Assembly: GCA_020445255.1 (NCBI GenBank)
Contig: JAGRGY010000039.1
Coordinates: forward strand, 1-43,520
Direction: 5' to 3'
Length of the DNA: 43,520 nucleotides
DNA from: Gammaproteobacteria bacterium
GTDB taxonomy: Bacteria > Pseudomonadota > Gammaproteobacteria > Chromatiales > Chromatiaceae
A program made the position numbers and the translations under genes. The stretch's first letter is position 1. Every line of letters starts with the position of its first letter. The notes below the pieces were generated by a model. It did not search any database. It was not told where the DNA came from and worked only from the letters and a program-made list of their open reading frames with translations. Shown here piece by piece: positions 36,399 to 43,520 of the stretch.

Positions 36399-37955
36399 AT
36401 GAATGACCCGAGGTCTATCCCGCAGGTATTCGCGGATGCCGTTGCGGCGTATGCCGAGGCGCCGCTGGTCGTTGGCAGCGACTTCTCGCTGACTTTTGTC
36501 GACATCGATCGCCAATCCGACGGTGTGGCCGCTGCGTTGCTCGATGCCGGCGTCGCCAAGGGTGATCGCATCGCTTTGTATTGCCCCAATTCTCCGGCCT
36601 TCGTCGTCTGCTACCTCGGCATCGTCAAAGCCGGGGCTGTCGTCGTGCCGGTCAACCTGCTGATTCAGGCTGCCGAGGTAGCGTATGTACTCCAGGATGC
36701 CGGAATCCGCGGCATGCTGTACCACGTCGCGCTCGGCGACCGGGTGGCGCTCGTCCGTCCCGGCCTCCCTGCCGACCTGCTTTGGGTCTGCATCGGTGGC
36801 GATTCATTGCGGACGGACGACTTGTTGCTCGACGACATAACAAGCAGGCGGAGACCCGGCGCCTTTCCGGACATCGATCCGGTCCGGGATCTGGCGGCGA
36901 TCCTGTATACCTCCGGCACGACCGGGCACCCGAAAGGTGCGATGCTCACCCACGACAACCTGGTCTCGAACACCTACAGCGTGCGTTCGGCACTCGACCT
37001 CGCGGTCGGGCATGACCGGTTGCTGGTGGTGCTGCCGATGTTTCATTCGTTCGCCGCGACAGTGGGCATGCTGACGCCGGCGTTGCACGGTCTGTCGCTG
37101 GTCCCTGTTTCGGGTTTCGATCCCGTCAAGGTCAGCAACGACATCGCCGCGACCGGCTGCACCGTCTTTCTGGGTGTGCCGTCGATGTACGGTCTCATCC
37201 TGCGCCTGGACCCGGTCGACGCCGACAAGTGGCGCACGATCGAGGTCGCGGTCGCCGGTGGGGCGGCGATGCCGGTGGAGCTGCTGCAACGTTTCGAACA
37301 GCGATTCGGTTTTCCGATCCTGGAAGGTGACGGCCCGACCGAGTGTTCCCCGGTCACCTGTGTAAATCCCCGCCATGGGATCCGCAAGCCGGGATCGGTC
37401 GGTGTTGCAGTTCCCGGCGTTGAGATCCGCATCCTCGATGACGGTGGCAAGCCCCTGCAAGCAACGCAGATCGGCGAGATCTGCGTACGTGGTGCCAATG
37501 TCATGAAGGGCTACTGGCATCTGCCCGAAGCGACTGCCGAGACATTTTGTGGCGAGTGGCTGCGTACCGGCGATCTCGGTTACATCGACGACGATGGCTA
37601 CCTCTTCATGGTTGACCGGAAGAAGGACATGGTCATCGTCAACGGCATGAACGTCTATCCGCGCATGGTCGAGGAGGTGCTCTATCGGCATCCATCGATA
37701 CTCGAGGCGGCGGTCGTGGGAGAGCCCCACGAATCACACGGCGAGATCGTCGTCGCCTACCTGGTTGCACGAGAGGGCGCGGAGGTGCCGGTGGTGGAGA
37801 TGCGCGCATTCTGCCGTCAGCACCTCGGGCCGCACCAAATACCTCGCCGCTTCGAGTGGCGCACGGCGCTGCCGAAGAACGCGACCGGGAAGATCCTCAA
37901 GCGCGAGCTTCGCCGGGCGGGCGAGATCGAACGCGGTATCGACAACAGGGCGTGA
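36399..37955 (+). CDS. AMP-dependent acyl-CoA synthetase/ligase
   Basis: The 518-residue protein is an ANL-superfamily ligase that should activate a carboxylic acid as acyl-AMP and then acyl-CoA. Motifs are the P-loop YTSGTTGHPKGAM, the A5-type GDGPTECSPVT, WLRTGDLGYIDDDGYLFMVDRKKDM, and the C-terminal lysine motif PKNATGKILKREL. It reads most like a long-chain or medium-chain fatty acyl-CoA ligase, but substrate cannot be read from sequence. ATG 36399 has GGAG six bases upstream; an upstream ATG at 36357 is less likely. It lies 67 bases after hemN in the same direction and is convergent with the CPBP protease gene. Confidence 0.9.
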   Translation: MNDPRSIPQVFADAVAAYAEAPLVVGSDFSLTFVDIDRQSDGVAAALLDAGVAKGDRIALYCPNSPAFVVCYLGIVKAGAVVVPVNLLIQAAEVAYVLQDAGIRGMLYHVALGDRVALVRPGLPADLLWVCIGGDSLRTDDLLLDDITSRRRPGAFPDIDPVRDLAAILYTSGTTGHPKGAMLTHDNLVSNTYSVRSALDLAVGHDRLLVVLPMFHSFAATVGMLTPALHGLSLVPVSGFDPVKVSNDIAATGCTVFLGVPSMYGLILRLDPVDADKWRTIEVAVAGGAAMPVELLQRFEQRFGFPILEGDGPTECSPVTCVNPRHGIRKPGSVGVAVPGVEIRILDDGGKPLQATQIGEICVRGANVMKGYWHLPEATAETFCGEWLRTGDLGYIDDDGYLFMVDRKKDMVIVNGMNVYPRMVEEVLYRHPSILEAAVVGEPHESHGEIVVAYLVAREGAEVPVVEMRAFCRQHLGPHQIPRRFEWRTALPKNATGKILKRELRRAGEIERGIDNRA

Positions 37956-37964
37956 CGCTCAGGT

Positions 37965-38861
37965 TTATCCGGACACCCGTGGCGTCGGGCCGCGGCCGGC
38001 CCACCAGTAAACCGCGGCAAGCGCGCCCAGCCAGATCGTTGCCATCCAGCCCGTGACGCTGTCGTAACCGCTGCCGATCCACGGAGAGGTCTGCCCGCCG
38101 ACGACGGTGGGGTCGGTGAGGTGCTTGAACACCTTGATGACCATCACCCATCCGGCATGTATACCGATTGCCCAGACAATGCTGCCGGTCCGTTCGCGCA
38201 CCATGCTCAGGAATACGCCGGCAACCACGAGTGTGACGAGGCTGTCCGCGAAGGCTGCCGGTTCGCCGAGGCGCGCCAGGCCACCGGCCAACATCCCGAA
38301 TGCCTCCGCCGACGTCAGCGGGCCGCCTCCCGGAGGTACCGGCTTGACGAAATGCACGACGCCGTACAGCAGCCCGGTCAGCAATGCCGTGGGCCAGAAG
38401 CCCAGGCTGCGGCGCATGCCGGTGTGCATCAGGCCACGAAAGAAGGTTTCTTCGATCAGTCCGACCGCCAGACCCGATACGGCGCCCGAGAGCAGCGAAC
38501 GGATCAGGTAGGGCAATCCCTCGCGCTCCGGGGATACCGCGAGATGCTGAATTCCGGCGGCCCACTGGACAGTGGCCAGAACTCCCAGGATCAGACAGCC
38601 GGCCGCAAATCCCTTGCCCAGCGAGCGCCAGCCCATGCCGCGCGGGGCAGCGAATCCGGCGGCGGCCCAGCTGTCGAGGCGGAGGAATCGCAGGAACAGT
38701 GGCATGCAAAGAAGCGCTGCCAGCATCGCGGAGCGGTACAGGCTGCTCTCGGGCGTGAGACCGACCGTCGCGAACAGGGTCGGATGGGTCCAAGGCAGGA
38801 CGGCGGCTGCCAGCGCCATCAGGGTGAGAATGTAGAGCAGAAACAATAGGTAAACGCGCAT
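37965..38861 (-). CDS. CPBP-family intramembrane glutamic endopeptidase
   Basis: The 298-residue polytopic membrane protein has about eight hydrophobic segments and the CPBP (Abi/CAAX-protease-like) motifs: EETFFRG with Glu137, Glu138 and Arg142, VVHF with His170, and a third His235 in GIHAGW. In this motif the usual Asn/Asp is not obvious. Family members cleave membrane substrates or confer bacteriocin self-protection; here no bacteriocin genes are near. ATG 38861 gives a helix at the start, but the ribosome-binding site is weak. It ends nine bases from the converging ligase gene. Confidence 0.87.
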   Translation of the reverse strand: MRVYLLFLLYILTLMALAAAVLPWTHPTLFATVGLTPESSLYRSAMLAALLCMPLFLRFLRLDSWAAAGFAAPRGMGWRSLGKGFAAGCLILGVLATVQWAAGIQHLAVSPEREGLPYLIRSLLSGAVSGLAVGLIEETFFRGLMHTGMRRSLGFWPTALLTGLLYGVVHFVKPVPPGGGPLTSAEAFGMLAGGLARLGEPAAFADSLVTLVVAGVFLSMVRERTGSIVWAIGIHAGWVMVIKVFKHLTDPTVVGGQTSPWIGSGYDSVTGWMATIWLGALAAVYWWAGRGPTPRVSG

Positions 38862-38893
38862 GATTCAAACGATGTCTCGTGCCACGGAGCGGT

Positions 38894-38922
38894 TTTTCGA
38901 CGACGCGGACTGTTGATATAAT
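38894..38922 (+). promoter_or_regulatory. promoter of tRNA-Leu
   Basis: A perfect TATAAT (38917-38922) lies about 20 bases before the tRNA. The -35 around TTTTCG (38894-38899, 17-base spacer) is weak. The GC-rich discriminator GCGCG after the -10 is typical of stable-RNA promoters under stringent control. Confidence 0.7.
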
Positions 38923-38942
38923 GCGCGATTCGCACCGGCCAG

Positions 38943-39027
38943 GCGAAAGTGGCGGAACCGGTAGACGCGCTGGATTTAGGTTCCAGTGGGGCAACCCGTG
39001 AGAGTTCGAGTCTCTCCTTTCGCACCA
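38943..39027 (+). tRNA. leuW: tRNA-Leu (anticodon UAG)
   Basis: An 85-base class II tRNA. GCGAAAG (5') pairs with CTTTCGC (3'). The anticodon stem CTGGA / TCCAG holds the loop TTTAGGT with anticodon TAG at 38977-38979. A variable arm (GTGGGGCAACCC) is present, the T-loop is GTTCGAG, and discriminator A with CCA is encoded. It would read CUN leucine codons, chiefly CUA. Its position directly before tig-clpP-clpX-lon is seen in other Gammaproteobacteria. The symbol follows the E. coli UAG isoacceptor. Confidence 0.96.
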
Positions 39028-39128
39028 CGCGGCGGCGACCGGTGGGGAGCGCCCAGCAGTGGGTGCCGCACATATTAACGAATTCGAATGAGACACAACG
39101 GGCAGTCGCACTGCCGGAGAGTTTAGGA

Positions 39129-40427
39129 ATGCAAGTTTCTGTTGAGTCGGGGGAAGGCCTCGAGAAGCGTATGTTGGTCGACCTGCCGGCGGGTCGCGTG
39201 TCCGAGGTTGTTGAACAGAAGTTGCGCGAACTCGCCCGGCATGTTCGCCTGGATGGCTTCCGTCCCGGCAAGGTTCCGATGCGCACCCTGCGCCAGCGCT
39301 TCGGTGAGCAGGTTCGCCAGGAGGCTTACGGGACATTGATCCAGGAAACGCTTTACGAGGCAGCGAGTCAGCAAAAGCTGATGCCGGCCGGTGAGCCGCG
39401 CGTCGAACTCCGCGATGCGACCGAGGAAGGTGGACTCGGGTATACGGCCACCTTCGAGGTGATGCCGGAGATCGCGATCGGTGACCTTTCCGGCCAGTCG
39501 GTGGCGCGCGTCGTAGCCGAGGTCACCGAGTCCGACATCGGCGACATGATCGAAAAACTGCGCAAGCAGCGCACGGTATGGAACGACGTCGATCGGGGAG
39601 CCCAGGACGGCGACACGGTGCACATCGATTTCAAGGGCACGATCGACGGCGAGACGTTTGACGGCGGCAGTGCCGACAACGTCCCCCTCGTATTGGGTTC
39701 CGGCTCGATGATCGATGGGTTCGAATCCGGACTGCTGGGCGCCAAGGCCGGTGATGAAAGGATCCTTGACGTGACCTTTCCGGATGACTACCGCGCCACA
39801 CATCTAGCTGGCAAGCCTGCTTCCTTCGCGGTCAAGGTGCACCGGGTTTCGGAACCCCAGCTGCCCGAAGTGGACGAGGATTTCGTCAAGGCTTTCGGCG
39901 TCGAAGCCGGTACCGTTGAGGCATTGCGCGATGACATCGCGAAAAACATGCGGCACGAGCTGAAGCAGCGGTTGGATGCGGTGTCGAAAGAGCGTGCCAT
40001 GGACGCCCTGATCGCCGCCAACCCGATGGACGTGCCCAAGGCGATGGTCAGCCAGGAAGCCGAACGCATGAAGCAGCAGACGCTGCAGGAGATGCAGCAG
40101 CGCGGACAGCACTCGAGCATGGACCTGCCCGCCAGTGTGTTCGAGGGCCAGGCGCGTCGGCGCGTCCATCTGGGACTGTTGGTCGGAGAGATCATTCAGC
40201 AGCAGGGGCTGAGCGCTGCCGAAGACGCCGTTCGAGCCACGATTGCCGAGTTTGCCGAGTCGTACGAAGACCCGCAGGAGGTGATCGACTACTACCTGCA
40301 GGACGCCAACGCACGCAAGAGCATCGAGAACCTGGTGCTGGAAAATGCCGTCGTCGACTGGATCATGGGGCAGGTGCAGGTGGGCGAAGAAAACAAGTCC
40401 TTTTCAGAGGTTATGGATAAGGGTTGA
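39129..40427 (+). CDS. tig: trigger factor (ribosome-associated chaperone)
   Basis: Trigger factor binds L23 at the ribosomal exit tunnel and shields nascent chains. The 432 residues match the E. coli length exactly. The N-terminal ribosome-binding domain has the signature LDGFRPGKVPMRTLRQRFG. The PPIase domain is about 150-245 (DGDTVHIDFKGTIDGETFDGG, GFESGLLGAKAGDERILDVTFP), followed by the C-terminal helical cradle. The open frame begins inside the tRNA, but ATG 39129 is the family start and has GGAGA upstream. clpP follows 45 bases after the stop. Confidence 0.97.
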   Translation: MQVSVESGEGLEKRMLVDLPAGRVSEVVEQKLRELARHVRLDGFRPGKVPMRTLRQRFGEQVRQEAYGTLIQETLYEAASQQKLMPAGEPRVELRDATEEGGLGYTATFEVMPEIAIGDLSGQSVARVVAEVTESDIGDMIEKLRKQRTVWNDVDRGAQDGDTVHIDFKGTIDGETFDGGSADNVPLVLGSGSMIDGFESGLLGAKAGDERILDVTFPDDYRATHLAGKPASFAVKVHRVSEPQLPEVDEDFVKAFGVEAGTVEALRDDIAKNMRHELKQRLDAVSKERAMDALIAANPMDVPKAMVSQEAERMKQQTLQEMQQRGQHSSMDLPASVFEGQARRRVHLGLLVGEIIQQQGLSAAEDAVRATIAEFAESYEDPQEVIDYYLQDANARKSIENLVLENAVVDWIMGQVQVGEENKSFSEVMDKG

Positions 40428-40472
40428 ACGGATCTGCTTGCCCGGTTCCATTTTTGCGCGTAGGTTCAAGTA

Positions 40473-41129
40473 ATGTTTGCAACATCCGATATGCGATCTA
40501 TGAACAAACAGGACACGGTAAATCTCGGGCTCGTGCCGATGGTGGTCGAGCAGAGTGCGCGTGGCGAAAGGGCGTACGACATCTATTCGCGTCTCCTCAA
40601 GGAGCGAGTAATTTTCTGTGTCGGCCCGGTCGAAGACCATATGGCGAATCTGATCGTCGCTCAGCTGCTGTTTCTCGAGTCGGAGAATCCGGACAAGGAT
40701 ATCCACCTTTACATCAATTCGCCTGGCGGCTCAGTGACCGCGGGATTGGCGATCTACGACACGATGCAGTTCATTCGACCGCATGTCACCACGATGTGCA
40801 TCGGTCAGGCGGCCAGCATGGGGGCCCTGCTGCTCGCCGGGGGCGAGAAGGGCAAGCGCTATGCCCTGACGCATTCCCGGATCATGATCCACCAGCCTTT
40901 GGGTGGGTTTCAGGGGCAGGCGACCGACATCGAGATCCATGCCAAGGAAATTCTGACGGTGCGCGAGAAACTCAACAAGATTCTGGCGCATCACACGGGT
41001 CAGGATCTGGCGCGAATCGAACAGGACACCGACCGTGACAATTTCATGAGCGCCGAGCAGTCGGTGGCTTACGGGCTGATCGACCAGGTTCTCGACCGCC
41101 GCCCGGACGAGTTACCGCCACCGAAATAG
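40473..41129 (+). CDS. clpP: ATP-dependent Clp protease proteolytic subunit
   Basis: ClpP forms the tetradecameric serine protease core used by ClpX and ClpA. The 218-residue protein has the triad Ser115 (GQAASMGA), His140 (MIHQPLGG) and Asp189 (EQDTDRDN), each four residues later than in the E. coli precursor. It also has the [12 protein letters not shown] start region and the SPGGSVTAG oxyanion loop. The start is taken as ATG 40473; ATG 40491 and 40500 are alternatives, and the N-terminal propeptide is variable in the family. It lies between tig and clpX in the standard order. Confidence 0.96.
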   Translation: MFATSDMRSMNKQDTVNLGLVPMVVEQSARGERAYDIYSRLLKERVIFCVGPVEDHMANLIVAQLLFLESENPDKDIHLYINSPGGSVTAGLAIYDTMQFIRPHVTTMCIGQAASMGALLLAGGEKGKRYALTHSRIMIHQPLGGFQGQATDIEIHAKEILTVREKLNKILAHHTGQDLARIEQDTDRDNFMSAEQSVAYGLIDQVLDRRPDELPPPK

Positions 41130-41147
41130 CCGTACGCAACGGGTGGC

Positions 41148-41175
41148 TTGTCATCCGGGTCTGTTGAGATATTAT
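41148..41175 (+). promoter_or_regulatory. sigma-70 promoter of clpX
   Basis: TTGTCA (41148-41153) and TATTAT (41170-41175) are 16 bases apart, each matching five of six consensus bases. It lies in the clpP-clpX gap and would give clpX a leader of roughly 70 bases, independent of clpP transcription. Confidence 0.7.
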
Positions 41176-41253
41176 CCAAGGCATGTGCTGGCGGCGGCAT
41201 GTGATCAGTCGGGCGTGCCGGCAACGAAGGTGCGCCGACGGGGGCTGTAGACG

Positions 41254-42537
41254 ATGAGTGACGACAAAAAGCAAGGCAAAGGCGAAGACGGCAAACTGCT
41301 GTACTGCTCGTTTTGCGGCAAGAGTCAGCACGAGGTGCGGAAGCTCATCGCCGGTCCATCCGTGTTCATCTGCGACGAATGTGTCGAGCTCTGCAATGAC
41401 ATCATCCGCGAGGAGATGCAGGAGCACGTCAAGGAATCGAGCGACAAGCTGCCGATCCCGGCGGAAATCAATGCGACGCTGGATCAATACGTCATCGGCC
41501 AGGTGCGTGCCAAGAAGGTGCTGTCCGTAGCGGTCTACAACCACTACAAGCGCCTCGAGGCAAAAAGCAAGAAGGACGATGTCGAGATTGCCAAGAGCAA
41601 CATCCTGCTGATCGGTCCGACCGGTTCGGGCAAGACGCTGCTGGCCGAAACGCTGGCGCGGTTGCTGAACGTGCCGTTCACCATTGCCGACGCAACGACT
41701 CTGACCGAAGCCGGCTATGTCGGTGAGGACGTCGAGAACATCATCCAGAAGCTGTTGCAAAAATGCGACTACGATGTCGAGAAGGCGCAGACCGGCATCG
41801 TCTACATCGACGAGATCGACAAGATCTCGCGCAAATCCGACAACCCGTCGATCACGCGCGATGTGTCCGGAGAGGGTGTGCAGCAGGCACTCCTCAAGCT
41901 GATCGAAGGCACGGTCGCGTCGGTGCCGCCGCAGGGTGGGCGCAAGCATCCGCAGCAGGAATTCCTGCAAGTAGATACGAGCAACATCCTGTTCGTGGTA
42001 GGCGGTGCGTTTGCTGGTCTCGACAAAGTGATCCGCGATCGTTCGGAGAAAGGCGGAATCGGTTTTTCGGCCGAGGTGCGCAGCAAGGAAGACAAGCGCA
42101 AGGTCGGTGAGATACTGAGTAACGTCGAACCCGAGGACCTCATACGGTATGGCCTCATCCCGGAGTTCGTCGGGCGTCTGCCTGTCGTTGCCACCCTCGA
42201 AGAGCTCGATGAAGATGCGCTCGTGCAGATCCTGACCGAGCCGCGCAACGCGCTGATCAAGCAATATCAGCGTTTGTTCCAGATGGAAGGTGCCGAACTG
42301 GAGGTGCGCGAAGATGCCTTGCGCGCGATCGCACGCAAGGCGATGGAGCGCAAAACCGGGGCACGCGGACTGCGCACCATACTCGAGCACGTCCTGCTGG
42401 ATACCATGTACGACCTCCCGTCACTGGAGGACGTAAGCAAGGTTGTCATCGATGAGGCGGTAATCAAAGGGGAATCGGCACCCTACATCATCTTCGGGGG
42501 AGGCGTGGAACAGCGCCAACTCGCCGCGTCGGACTGA
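41254..42537 (+). CDS. clpX: Clp protease ATP-binding subunit ClpX
   Basis: ClpX is the AAA+ unfoldase that delivers substrates to ClpP. The 427-residue protein has the N-terminal zinc-binding domain with Cys18, Cys21, Cys40 and Cys43. It has Walker A GPTGSGKT (residues 121-128), the GYVGED pore-1 loop, Walker [10 protein letters not shown], the RKHPQQEF pore-2 region, the [12 protein letters not shown] ClpP-binding loop (IGF) and [10 protein letters not shown] (sensor 2). The start has an unremarkable ribosome-binding site (GGGGCTGT). It is followed by a 264-base gap with the lon promoter. Confidence 0.97.
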   Translation: MSDDKKQGKGEDGKLLYCSFCGKSQHEVRKLIAGPSVFICDECVELCNDIIREEMQEHVKESSDKLPIPAEINATLDQYVIGQVRAKKVLSVAVYNHYKRLEAKSKKDDVEIAKSNILLIGPTGSGKTLLAETLARLLNVPFTIADATTLTEAGYVGEDVENIIQKLLQKCDYDVEKAQTGIVYIDEIDKISRKSDNPSITRDVSGEGVQQALLKLIEGTVASVPPQGGRKHPQQEFLQVDTSNILFVVGGAFAGLDKVIRDRSEKGGIGFSAEVRSKEDKRKVGEILSNVEPEDLIRYGLIPEFVGRLPVVATLEELDEDALVQILTEPRNALIKQYQRLFQMEGAELEVREDALRAIARKAMERKTGARGLRTILEHVLLDTMYDLPSLEDVSKVVIDEAVIKGESAPYIIFGGGVEQRQLAASD

Positions 42538-42685
42538 CTCGTCTGCGATCGATCCCGGCATAATTGATGTCGATCAAGTGCGTTCGCGACGTACGCACGT
42601 CACGTCTCAATCTCTTGTCTTTTCAGTATCTTTGGTGGCCGCGACGACGCTTCGGGTGCGTGTCCCGATTACGTGTGTTTTCGCA

Positions 42686-42700
42686 GGTTGAAATTCAACC
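42686..42700. repeat. palindrome overlapping the lon promoter
   Basis: GGTTGAA and TTCAACC are inverted around a single A. This 7-bp perfect repeat covers the -35 element of the lon heat-shock promoter. A regulator site is possible; none of the known heat-shock operators (for example CIRCE) matches. Confidence 0.55.
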
Positions 42701-42715
42701 GCAGAGTCCGCATCT
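42687..42715 (+). promoter_or_regulatory. sigma-32-like heat-shock promoter of lon
   Basis: GTTGAAA (42687-42693) and CCGCATCT (42708-42715) are separated by 14 bases, the same spacer as at htpG. They match the sigma-32 consensus in six of seven and most of the -10 positions (one mismatch, G for C). Transcription would start near 42722, about 80 bases before lon. In E. coli lon is a heat-shock gene. Confidence 0.75.
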
Positions 42716-42801
42716 TCGGCGTATTGTGTAGCGTATGGCAATCGTACGCCGGTCTCGCGAGATTAACCGCCGCACGACGGAGCGGCGCCGGAGGTTTGAG
42801 A

Positions 42802-43520
42802 ATGGGACAGCAAGATACCGCTATTTCAGCGCGCGATGAGATGCCTGGCTCTGTCCCGGTTCTGCCATTGCGTGACGTCGTTGTCTACCCGCACATGGTG
42901 ATCCCGCTGTTCGTCGGCAGGGAAAAGTCCATCAAGGCCCTGGACGCCGCGATGGCAGACAACAAACAGATCCTGCTGGTGGCACAAAAAAGCGCCGATG
43001 TCGACGAGCCGCAACCTTCCGACATGTACAAGATCGGCACGCTGGCCAGTATCCTGCAACTGCTCAAACTGCCTGACGGAACGGTCAAGGTGCTGGTCGA
43101 GGGCGGTGAGCGCGCCCTGATCGGCAAGATCACCTCCGAGGAGCACTTTTTCGTCGCCGAGATCGAGTCTGCGGACGACATCGTCGAGCTGCCCGAGCGT
43201 GAGATGGAAGTGTTGATGCGGTCGGCGACCGCATTGTTCGATCAGTACGTGAAGCTGAACAAAAAGGTCCCGCCCGAAGTACTGACTTCTCTGGCGAGTA
43301 TCGATGACGCTTCGCGCCTGGCCGATACCATGGCGGCCCACATGGCGCTGAAACTCGATGAAAAGCAACACGTCCTGGAGATGTTCGACGTCCGCGAGCG
43401 TCTCGAACATCTGATGGCGCTCATGGAGGGCGAAAACGACATCCTGCAGATGGAGAAGCGAATCCGTGGTCGGGTGAAGCGTCAGATGGAGAAGAATCAG
43501 CGCGAGTACTATCTGAACGA
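42802..43520 (+). CDS. lon: ATP-dependent protease Lon (3' end missing)
   Basis: Lon degrades misfolded and regulatory proteins. About 239 N-terminal residues are visible, all within the substrate-recognition LON domain and the start of its coiled-coil extension. Family landmarks are VPVLPLRDVVVYPHMVIPLFVGREKS (about 18-43), the KIGTLASILQLLKLPDGTVKVLVEG strand region, and the terminal EKNQREYYLNE typical of the region before the AAA+ module. The ATPase and Ser-Lys protease domains lie beyond the window. ATG 42802 is set by GGAGG seven bases upstream. Confidence 0.96.
   Translation, partial: MGQQDTAISARDEMPGSVPVLPLRDVVVYPHMVIPLFVGREKSIKALDAAMADNKQILLVAQKSADVDEPQPSDMYKIGTLASILQLLKLPDGTVKVLVEGGERALIGKITSEEHFFVAEIESADDIVELPEREMEVLMRSATALFDQYVKLNKKVPPEVLTSLASIDDASRLADTMAAHMALKLDEKQHVLEMFDVRERLEHLMALMEGENDILQMEKRIRGRVKRQMEKNQREYYLN

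Noticed and set aside
37965..38861. CPBP protease as a bacteriocin immunity or phage-defence gene
   Set aside because: No bacteriocin, toxin or other defence gene lies nearby; the family is mostly of general or unknown function, so the name alone does not support defence.
41044..42390. 448-codon open frame antisense to clpP/clpX
   Set aside because: It is opposite strongly conserved coding sequence and shows no motif; shadow frame.

Overview
The window is a high-GC (low to mid 60s % by eye), densely coded bacterial chromosome segment, almost certainly from a gammaproteobacterium. The evidence is the order infB-rbfA-truB-rpsO-pnp, the order tRNA-Leu-tig-clpP-clpX-lon, and the presence of HolC, LptF/LptG, a YqiB-like DUF1249 protein, an IscR with the E. 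coli cluster-ligand spacing, and PpsR. Glycolate oxidase subunits, PpsR and HemN would fit an autotrophic or facultatively anaerobic lineage such as Chromatiales-like sulfur bacteria, but that placement is inference only. No phage, IS element, CRISPR array or toxin-antitoxin pair was seen.

Layout. 1-5283: translation and RNA-decay operon (infB 3' part, rbfA, truB, rpsO, pnp), closed by a strong intrinsic terminator. 5329-9718: holC and pepA on the minus strand, divergent from lptF-lptG. 9722-14587: an RDD membrane protein, then a PilZ protein, a large PAS sensor kinase, a FixJ-type regulator and a family-6 uracil-DNA-glycosylase-like protein. 14650-19111 (minus): a dihydrolipoamide-dehydrogenase-like flavoprotein, a roughly 500-base gap, then glcE and glcD without glcF. 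19258-24016: ppsR, pgm (minus) and htpG with a clear heat-shock promoter. 24017-28918: a 660-base gap, a secreted multidomain subtilase, an FAH-family enzyme (minus) and a lone cyclic-nucleotide-binding-domain protein. 29126-33548: adk, a thioredoxin-family gene, a DUF1249 gene, an iscR with no isc genes after it, and a HAMP/GAF sensor kinase (minus). 33648-38861: prmB, a translationally coupled small unknown gene, hemN, an acyl-CoA ligase, and a CPBP membrane protease (minus). 38943-43520: tRNA-Leu(UAG), tig, clpP, clpX and the 5' part of lon.

Functional themes. Much of the window is housekeeping: translation, mRNA turnover, LPS export, and proteostasis (HtpG, trigger factor, ClpXP, Lon). 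htpG and lon share a sigma-32-like promoter architecture with the same 14-base spacer, so they probably respond together to heat or protein damage. The less ordinary parts are the PilZ/kinase/FixJ stretch with a palindrome over a promoter, the incomplete glycolate oxidase locus followed by a possible cryptic secreted peptide, the orphan iscR with a leader palindrome, and the subtilase with its long upstream gap. I found no clear evidence of an undescribed multigene system. The findings list the loci that come closest.
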